This document shows positions 56,994 to 64,000 of a stretch of 64,000 bases of DNA, in pieces; the first letter of the stretch is position 1; every line of letters starts with the position of its first letter. Location: assembly GCA_028751875.1 (NCBI GenBank), contig CM054155.1:585472-649471 (forward strand), written 5' to 3'. Under the pieces are notes generated by a model that saw nothing but the letters and a program-made list of their open reading frames with translations, made no database searches and was not told the DNA's origin. The position numbers and the translations under genes are program-made. Origin of the DNA: Rapana venosa (Eukaryota > Mollusca > Gastropoda > Neogastropoda > Muricidae).

Positions 56994-58108
56994 GTGTTCA
57001 CTGCTTTAAATCGTCTGAAACAATCATCAACACGTGGTCCCGATGGGTTGGATGGGAAAATTCTTAAATTATCTGCACCTGTTATAGCAGAAACACTTAC
57101 ATATATTTACAATCTTTGCATAAGTAAGAATACTTTTCCTAAAATCTTAAAACAAGCAAAAATTATTCCTTTACATAATCAGGAAATACCTCAGTACCAT
57201 CAAACTACCGACCAATTCCAATATTGTCCACTCATTCAAAACCATTAGAGCAGCATATTTATAAATGTTTATTAGCCCACTTAAATAAATACAATCTGTT
57301 ACACCCAAACCAGTCTAGATTTAGAGCAAACTATTCCTGTCACACTACTCTTGTAAAAATGACAGATAGATGGTTGTTTAATATGAATAAAAAGGAATTT
57401 ACATGTATACTCTTTATTGATTTTGCTAAAGCCTTTGATATTATAGACCACAGACTTCTACTTCGACAGCTTGCAGTCTACAAATTATCTCCTAGTACCC
57501 TCACACTTATTTTGTCATTCTTATCTGAGAGAAAGCAAAAGGTACATCTAAACAACACTTCTTCAAGTTTTCTTCTTAACAGGTTTGGTGTTCCACAAGG
57601 ATCAGTACTTGGTCCCTTGTTGTTTCTTCTGTATATAAATGACCTGCATTTGAGTATAACTATACAAAACGAACTATTTGCAGATGATACGACTCTTTAT
57701 ACTAGCCACAAAAACCCTCTCCATGTATGTCAAAGTTTACAAGAGAATATATACATAATTGTCAACTGGACACAAATGAACCACATGGCCCTTCATCCAG
57801 GTAAAACACAATTTATGCTGTTATCAACAAGACAAAAACGTCAAAATCTTAACATAAGCTTGCCTTCTATTTACGTCAACAGTGTCAAAATTGAAGTTTC
57901 TAGTCATAAAATTTTGGGGATAACCATCGATAATAATTTGTCTTGGTCTGTACATATACGTAATCTAACAAAGAAAATTGCCTCCAAAACCTACCAGTCA
58001 AATAAGATCAAACATTTTGTAAATCTGCATGCGAGAAAAATATTTTTAAAATTCTTTTATTCAGTCTTTTGTGGATTATGCATCTACACTATGGGATTTA
58101 GCCAGTAA
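56994..58108 (+). pseudogene. Reverse transcriptase of the CR1-group LINE, frame-broken
   Basis: QSSTRGPDGLDGKILKLSAP (57,025 on) opens the finger region in one frame. From 57,224 a second frame of 294 codons carries HPNQSRFRANYSCHTTLVK, LFIDFAKAFDIIDH (about 57,412), FGVPQGSVLGPLLFLLYIND (about 57,587) and FADDTTLYTS (about 57,682). The thumb follows with LGITIDNNLSW (about 57,914). Both catalytic aspartate sites are kept. A frameshift near 57,200 and a stop at 58,108 disable it. The rest of the ORF (HKILHGSAPSSLSSMF to FKSLFYDF) is beyond the nested element at 59,120-59,335. Confidence 0.9.
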
Positions 58109-58259
58109 TAACTTATTCAAACCATTAATCAGTATACATAAACGAGCTGTCAAAATAGTAATAGATAAGTCATCTTCATTAACATTTTCAGATTACAAAA
58201 AATGTTAATATTCTTCCTCTCAAAACAAGATTGCTGTTTAATAAAGGTGTACTAATGCA

Positions 58260-59109
58260 CAGTCAGCATTGGAGGGCGAACAATCACCAACCTCAGGTTT
58301 GCCGATGACATTGACGGTCTGGCAGGAAATGAAGAGGAACTGGCCAACCTAGTGAAGCAACTGGATGAAATATCCTCACGATACGGCATGGAAATCAGCG
58401 CCGAGAAAACCAAGCTCATGTCAAACAGTGCCCAGCCAATCACCACCAAGATTACTCTCAGCGGAAAAGAACTGGAGACAGTTGACCATTTCAAGTACCT
58501 TGGAGCCATCATAAGTGAGGAAGGATCGAAGACCGAAATCCTAGCAAGAGCGGCACAAACAGCAGCAGCAATGGCAAGACTGAAGACCATATGGAGAAAC
58601 AGAAACATCCCTCTCGGAACCAAGGTAAAGTTACTAAACGGGCTAGTCATCTCAATCATGCTTTACGCATGTGAGACATGGACACTGAACGCAGACCTAC
58701 AAAGGAGGATCCAAGCAGTAGAAATGAGATGCCTCAGAAGGCTTCTTGGCATCTCATACAAGGACCATGTCACCAACAATGAAGTCCGCAGAAAGATCAC
58801 TCAACAAGTGCGGGACTATGAAGACCTACTGACCACGGCGAAAAAGAGGAAACTCAGATGGTATGGGCACGTAACACGCTCAGAAGGACTTATCAAAGAC
58901 CATCCTGCAAGGAACAGTCCAGGGGAAGAGAAGACGGGGCAGACAGAGGAGAAAGTGGGCCGACGACATCCGTGATTGGACAGGGAAGGACTTCAGTGTC
59001 ACTCAGGCACTCGCCCACGACCGCGTTAAATGGAGCCAGCTGGTCCACCGTTCGTCCACCATGCAGCGCCCCTACGACCCTGGCGGGCTACGGGACCAGT
59101 GAACAGTGA
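58260..59109 (+). mobile_element. Nested RTE-like LINE 3' fragment with target-site duplication
   Basis: ACTAATGCA at 58,251-58,259 and 59,110-59,118 flanks an 850-bp insert that interrupts the CR1-group ORF. The insert starts at the RT palm (LRFADDIDGLAGNEEEL, FADD intact) and runs 207 open codons (58,352-58,975) through FKYLGAIISEEGSK, YACETWTL and LRWYGHVTRSEG. It then passes through a frameshift (about 58,890-58,960) to a terminal GLRDQ-like end. The 3' end is AGTGAACAGTGAA, a short (GTGAA)-type tail with no poly-A. It is a different subfamily from the copies at 24.8 and 32-35 kb. Confidence 0.92.
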
Positions 59110-59700
59110 ACTAATGCATAAAATTCTTCATGGTAGTGCCCCATCTTCCTTGAGCAGCATGTTCAGCGAAAACAATTTTCGACATTCACATAAAATTAAC
59201 TTTCCTTTACCAGCTATTACTCTGTTTAAATCAAGTCTAGTATATTCTGGGAGCTGGTTTTGGAATAGACTCCCAACCTTTCTAAAAGATGAAACAGGAT
59301 TTTCCAGATTTAAGAGTCTTTTCTATGATTTTTAATGACCCATGAAAATGTCACATTTCTTTCACCACAAATGTTTTAATCAAACCGCTAATAGTTTCAG
59401 TTACACAAATTGTCTCCGCGCATGGTATAGTTAGTTATTGTTAATATCCATTCCTATTCAATTTTTGTTTGTTTGTAATTATTTCTGAGTATATTTAAGT
59501 ACTCTCTCTGATGTTCTCTATATCTTGCTTGCCTTCCAGTATGTGTGTGTGCGTTTGTGTGTGTATTGTTTTCCATGCAATTCTATGTCAATATGCATAT
59601 TTTCCCTTCTTATTTCTTTCTTTATTATTTTTAGGGCTGGATGTAAAAAAGCATGTAATGCCTAATCTACTACCCTCTGAAAAATAAAAATTGTTCAAAA

Positions 59701-59870
59701 ATTGTTCATGGGCGCATCCACGCACACACTCTTACCAGCTACACACATACATACATATCTATACATACACACACGCTTGTTTTTATTGTGTGAGAGTAAG
59801 GGTATTGAGTTTATTTCATTATCATGACATATAAGTTGTTTGAGTATAATCAAAATAAGTGTTGCTCTCT

Positions 59871-59949
<79 letters not shown>

Positions 59950-59977
59950 GTGGCCTAAGGACGATGTGCAATTAAAT

Positions 59978-60051
<74 letters not shown>

Positions 60052-61013
60052 CACACTCTTACCCCCACCCCCCGCTACACACGTACATACATACCTATAC
60101 ATTTTTGTGGGGATTTTTCTGTAGATATTTTTTCCGTATACTGTGTGAGTGTATTGCTATGGGCTTTATTTTAATTTTATTATCATATATATCCCTAAGG
60201 GCGGGGACTGGATGTAAAAAAGCACATGGGTGCTTATCCTCGAAATAAAAGAATTTGTCATTGTCATTGTCTCTCTCTCTCTTCTTTGATTGATTTACTC
60301 ATAGCTATAGTTGTTGTGTATCCTAATGAAGGACATATTCATACTTTCTATTTTCAATATTATTTTGGGCTTGTTGACTGTACTTGAGATCCAGTGAATG
60401 TCCTATTTCAATATCTTATTGTACGTGTAACAACTGTGTGTACCACTTTACAATATGAAGGTGTTCAATTTTATGACTCTATAAGTTTGGCTTTTTGGGG
60501 GGGGGGCTGGGGGTTGTTTTTTGTGTCTCTCTCTCTTTGCTGTTGTTGTTTTGGGTTGTCCTGTTGTTTTGGGGGGTTTTTTGGTTGTTTTTTTTTGTTT
60601 TTGGTGTGTGTGTGGTGTGTGTGTGTGTGGGGGGGGGGGGGGTTGTTGTTGTTGTTTTTTTCTCGTTTGTTTGTTTGTTTACTGTTGTTTTTTCTTGTTG
60701 TTTGTTTGGGGTGGGGTTTTTTTTTTGGGGGGGGGGGGTGTTTTGGGGTTTTCTTTTGCTTTTTGTTTGTCTGGGTTAAAAAAAAATTTCCCCTTTGTTT
60801 CTACTGTTTGAGAGTATGAGTATTGGGTTCATTATTAAGATGTGTCCCTACGGGCGGGGACTGGATGTAAAAAAGCACATGAGTACTTATTCATTATCCT
60901 GGTAATAAAAGAATTTGTCTCTTTTACTTACAATGTGTAGATGTTCTTTTTATGATTTTATTGGGGTGGGGTGGGGGTGGGGGGGGTTCCCTCTTTATTG
61001 TGTGAGTGTATGG
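59701..61013 (+). repeat. Dispersed-repeat cluster with CT blocks, tail family copies
   Basis: Contains the TTGAGTTTATTTCATTATC module (59,802), (CT)n blocks (59,864-59,945; 59,982-60,048), a tail at 60,206-60,270, a T/G-rich body with long G- and T-runs (60,490-60,780) and another tail at 60,864-60,920. Serial copies head to tail suggest repeated insertion into each other's CT tails. No genes. Confidence 0.8.
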
Positions 61014-61730
61014 GTATCTTCAACGTATACAAAACTCTGCAGCTCGACTAGTCCTCAGAAAGAAAAAATCTGAGCACATTACTCCTCTCTTGCAATCTCT
61101 CCACTGGCTGCCTGTGCCACAGAGGGTAAACTATAAGATCTGTACCCTCTGTTACAAAAGCCTCCACAAAACAGCACCTTCCTACCTCTGTGAATGTCTT
61201 CACTTGTACACTCCTCGATCCCTCCGCTCTGCTGCAGATACCTTGTGCTTAAGAATACCTAGATTCAACCAGTCCACTGTTGGCCGTCGCTCTTTCTGTT
61301 TCTGGTCCAGTGATCTGGAACGACCTCCCTCTCTCCCTTCGTCAAAAGCCTATTTATGATGCTTTTAAATCCAGCCTAAAGACGCATTGATTTCAAACCT
61401 AAGATTCTCCCCTCTTGTTTCATCTCATTTCTGCCCCTTCCCTCAATAACCAACTCCCCCCCCCCTCCCCATCAGCCTGCCCGAGTGTACAACCTTTGTT
61501 TGTGTGTGTGTGTTTGTAGGCGCGCGCGCGTGTGTGTGTTTGCATTTGTATTTGTAAAAAACTGTTAATTGTGCGCGTGTGTATGTTTACATTTGAATTT
61601 GTAAAAATCTATTAACTGTAACTGGCTGCATGTGAAAGACTAGGATGAATGAGAGCGCTTTGATTTGTTTTTTGCAAGATATAGCGCTGTATAAATTCCA
61701 TGTATTATTATTATTATTATTATTATTGGG
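61014..61730 (+). mobile_element. L2 LINE 3' end, 5'-truncated
   Basis: Begins LQRIQNSAARLVLRKKKSEH and keeps 117 open codons to FCFWSSDLE, followed by a frameshift and the normal L2 end, GT-rich 3' untranslated region, AGAGCGCTTTGATTTG and (ATT)n tail. It interrupts a dispersed repeat between GTGTATGGGTA and TTGGGCTTTCTTTATC. Confidence 0.9.
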
Positions 61731-61868
61731 CTTTCTTTATCATCATGACATTCAATTTGTATGAGTATAATCAAAAAGTGTTGATGGTGATCGTGTGCTA
61801 TGTGAGTATTATATATTTAGCATTATCCCTGAAACACACCCACACACACACAAACACACACACACATA

Positions 61869-61921
<53 letters not shown>

Positions 61922-62140
61922 TCTCTCTCTCAATGACTGTATAGGTTTGGATTTCTTATTTTCTTTTGTTTCATGTTTTTATTGTGTGAGTGTATGGGTA
62001 TTGAGTTTATTTCATTATCATGACTTATAATTTGAACGAGTATAATGAAAAATGAGTGTTGATGGTGATTGTGTGCTGTTTTGAGAATTATATATTTGAT
62101 ATTATCTCTGAAACACACACTCTCTCTGACTCTCTGTCTC

Positions 62141-62221
<81 letters not shown>

Positions 62222-62764
62222 TCTTATCGTTTTGCTCATAGTTATAGTGTATCTTGATGAAGGATTCATACTTTATATTTTCAATACTTTATTGGGCTTG
62301 TCCGCTGTACTTAAGTTTTAATGAGTGCCCTATTTCAATATCTTATTGTTATATGTAACAAGTATGTGTACCATTTGACAATGTGTAGATGTTTATTTTT
62401 ATGACTTATTAAGTTTGGTTTTGTTATTTTTCTTGGTTTTGTTGTTCTTCTTGTTGTTGGTTGTTCTCTTTTTTTCTTCTTTTTGTTGGTTTGGATTTTC
62501 TTTTTCTTTTGTTTGTTTGTTTTGGTTGGGGGGTTTTTGGGGGTGGGGTGTGTGTTGTTTTTAGGGTTTTGTTTTATTTGTTTGCTTGTTTTTTGTTGTT
62601 GTTTTGGGGTTTTTTGAAAAGGGTTATTTCCCTTTGTTTCTACTGTGTGAGAGTATAAGTATTAGGTTATTATTAAGATGTATCCCTACAGGCGGAGACT
62701 GGATGTAAAAAAGCACATGAGTGCTTATTCATTATCCTCGAAATAAAAGAAATTGTCATTCTCA

Positions 62765-62770
<6 letters not shown>
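61731..62770 (+). repeat. Two T/G-rich dispersed-repeat copies in series
   Basis: Modules: TTTATCATCATGAC (61,736 on), (CA)n 61,846-61,920, a second module from 61,985, (CT)n 62,118-62,218, GATGAAGGATTCATACTTT (62,257), a T/G-rich body and the tail at 62,699-62,765. This is the most complete example of the family, roughly 540 bp from CT block to CT block. Confidence 0.8.
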
Positions 62771-62837
<67 letters not shown>

Positions 62838-62898
62838 TCTCACTCTCTGTCTCTCTCAGAGTGGGTGATGTGGGTGCGGTATTACTCATTGTTTTCAG

Positions 62899-63006
62899 AC
62901 AGCAGCCATCCATCAGAAGTTTTCTCCACACGAATGGAAGCTGGACGAAAACAACTTTTTTTCTCAGGTGGAAGCCTTTGTTCAGCGCTGCAAGGACTTG
63001 TTGGAG
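62899..63006 (+). CDS. DNAH2: Next exon of the axonemal dynein heavy chain (DNAH2-like), tail domain
   Basis: A 36-codon exon between TTGTTTTCAG| and GAG|GTGGGT, phase 0 on both sides, so it joins the exon at 50,653-50,790 in frame. It reads TAAIHQKFSPHEWKLDENNF and then FSQVEAFVQRCKDLLE. The 'W-x-hydrophobic-D, F-x-Q-[IV]-x-AF-[IV]-QRCKDLLEV' pattern is a well-known conserved stretch of axonemal dynein tails. The following exon lies beyond the right edge. The intron between the two exons is 12,108 bp and holds the GT array and several retroelements. Strength: two clean splice sites and an uninterrupted family motif. The paralogue assignment is less certain. Confidence 0.85.
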
Positions 63007-63282
63007 GTGGGTTTGAGCGCCTGAATGTACGTGCGTGTTTGTGTGTATGTGTGTTGGTTTGTGCTGAGTGTGGAGGCTCCTACATGCCTAACATCGAAAA
63101 AAATAATATGAGACTCATGTATATAATATTCCGTTTTTCCAGAAAACAACAAGAGGTAAACAAACGATGCAGCAACAAACGATTTGTTGAGACCATCCTA
63201 CCCGGAGAAAGGGAAAAGAGAAGGAACATTTGCAACATTGTGTTATCAGAGCAGAGACCATTAATAGTATGACGAGCCGTGA

Positions 63283-63461
63283 AAATAATAATAATAATAA
63301 TAATAACAATAATAATATATGGAATTTATATAGCGCTGAATCTTTTAAAAACAAACAAATCAAAGCGCTTGCACTCAAATCATTAACACGCATGCAACTC
63401 TCCTTAAACATAATGAACAACAGATTTCAAATCCATGCACGCGCACGCACGCACGCACGCA

Positions 63462-63528
<67 letters not shown>

Positions 63529-63720
63529 TCGCAAACACACTTAGGAGATGAGGAATGCTGTTGAAAATTAGGGACAGATATGAGGGGAAAGTCTCAGGTA
63601 GAAAATAAGTGTGTTTTGAGGCTGGATTTGAAGGTATCAAATGAAGGCTTTTGGCGAAGTGAAAGAGGGAGGTCATTCCAGGTGGATGGACCAGAAATAG
63701 AGAAAGAGCAAACGCAAACG
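63283..63720 (-). mobile_element. L2 LINE 3' end, 5'-truncated, minus strand
   Basis: (AAT)n at 63,285-63,315 with TATGGAATTTATATAGCGCT is the L2 tail on the minus strand. (CA)n 63,465-63,522 is the GT-rich part of its 3' untranslated region. 63,590-63,715 encodes the last codons of ORF2 on the minus strand. It is the fourth L2 copy in the window. Confidence 0.85.
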
Positions 63721-64000
63721 AAATTTTATTTTACGAGGGTAATAGAATAAGTTACAAAGACTTTTTTCATCCAGCCCTCAACATGAAAAAAAAGAAGAAA
63801 AACAAGAAAAAAAGTGAGAAAAAAAGAAGAGAAAGACGATTGCAAGAAAAACAACAGCAAAGAATGCAAATGAATACACATACACGCATGAAGAGAGAGA
63901 CAGACAGACAGAGATAGACAGACAGACAGAGGCAGAGAGGGAGAGTTTTCAAAAACAGACAAACAAACAAACATAGATTACATTATTATGTGAAAATAAC
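63721..64000 (-). repeat. T/G-rich dispersed repeat, minus orientation, running off the window
   Basis: AAATTTTATTTTACGAGGGT at 63,721 is the reverse complement of the family tail, with the AAAAAAG...CATCCAG end at about 63,760-63,775. Purine-rich body (AAAAGAAGAAAAAC type) and (GACA)n near 63,900. Frames here are low complexity. Confidence 0.7.

Larger units (their letters stand above)
56201..59700 (+). mobile_element. CR1-group LINE, 5'-truncated, with nested RTE fragment
   Basis: Starts in the endonuclease C-terminus (LIDHIYVVNKETIVESNV, about 56,275) and continues through linker, RT and C-terminal region. It is interrupted at 58,260-59,109 and resumes at 59,119 to the stop at 59,335. The 3' untranslated region ends about 59,690 with GGATGTAAAAAAGCATGTAA, then CTACCCTCTGAAAAATAAAA. 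It is the best-preserved copy of the family seen at 1-1,800 and 12.9-14.06 kb. Confidence 0.9.

Overview
This is a eukaryotic, clearly metazoan, nuclear window. It is dominated by mobile elements and microsatellites. The only host gene I can defend has introns and encodes an axonemal dynein heavy chain, best fit DNAH2-like. Two of its exons, at 50,653-50,790 and 62,899-63,006, are both phase 0 and read in register across a 12.1 kb intron. A lysine/proline/glutamate-rich first exon starting at 28,232 may be the start of the same gene. The LINE mix, the tRNA/5S-type SINE and the heavy CA/GT/CT load suggest a marine invertebrate, perhaps a gastropod mollusc. That is inference and no species is claimed.

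Layout: 1-5.2 kb holds a decayed CR1-group LINE with a SINE inside it, then a T/G-rich dispersed repeat. About 5.2-24.35 kb is the most unusual part: the remains of a Polinton/adintovirus-like DNA element. It carries a frame-broken protein-primed DNA polymerase B (minus, about 8.95-11.95 kb), one still-open minor-capsid (penton-like) ORF (minus, 16,649-17,320), a broken major-capsid gene (plus, about 19.9-21.1 kb) and several unidentified broken genes. A LINE plus repeats (12.9-15.5 kb) splits it. It begins and ends with the same roughly 2.8 kb sequence in direct orientation, exactly 16,363 bp apart. A 137-bp palindrome lies near each copy's left edge.

24.35-28.1 kb has an RTE-like LINE fragment and three minisatellites (45, 71 and 74 bp). 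After the candidate first dynein exon and a 500-bp assembly gap comes a nest: an L2 LINE (29.5-36.1 kb) holds a 5'-inverted LINE, which holds a nearly complete RTE-like LINE (31,972-35,086). A 41-bp satellite (36.1-44.4 kb, roughly 100 units) follows. It is interrupted by a 4 kb I-type LINE with RNase H whose 5' half is inverted. 44.48-47.19 kb is a Ty3/Gypsy element with both LTRs and a large internal deletion. It is followed by an L2 copy and a second copy of the SINE.

50.8-62.9 kb is the dynein intron. It contains a 4.4 kb GT-rich array (55-bp then 23-bp units), a CR1-group LINE (56.2-59.7 kb) carrying a nested RTE fragment with target-site duplication, and several copies of the T/G-rich repeat. 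That repeat's 3' end resembles the CR1-group LINE's own 3' end, which suggests the LINE mobilises it. Apart from the dynein exons, nearly all open frames come from LINEs, the viral relic, or CA/GT/CT microsatellites.
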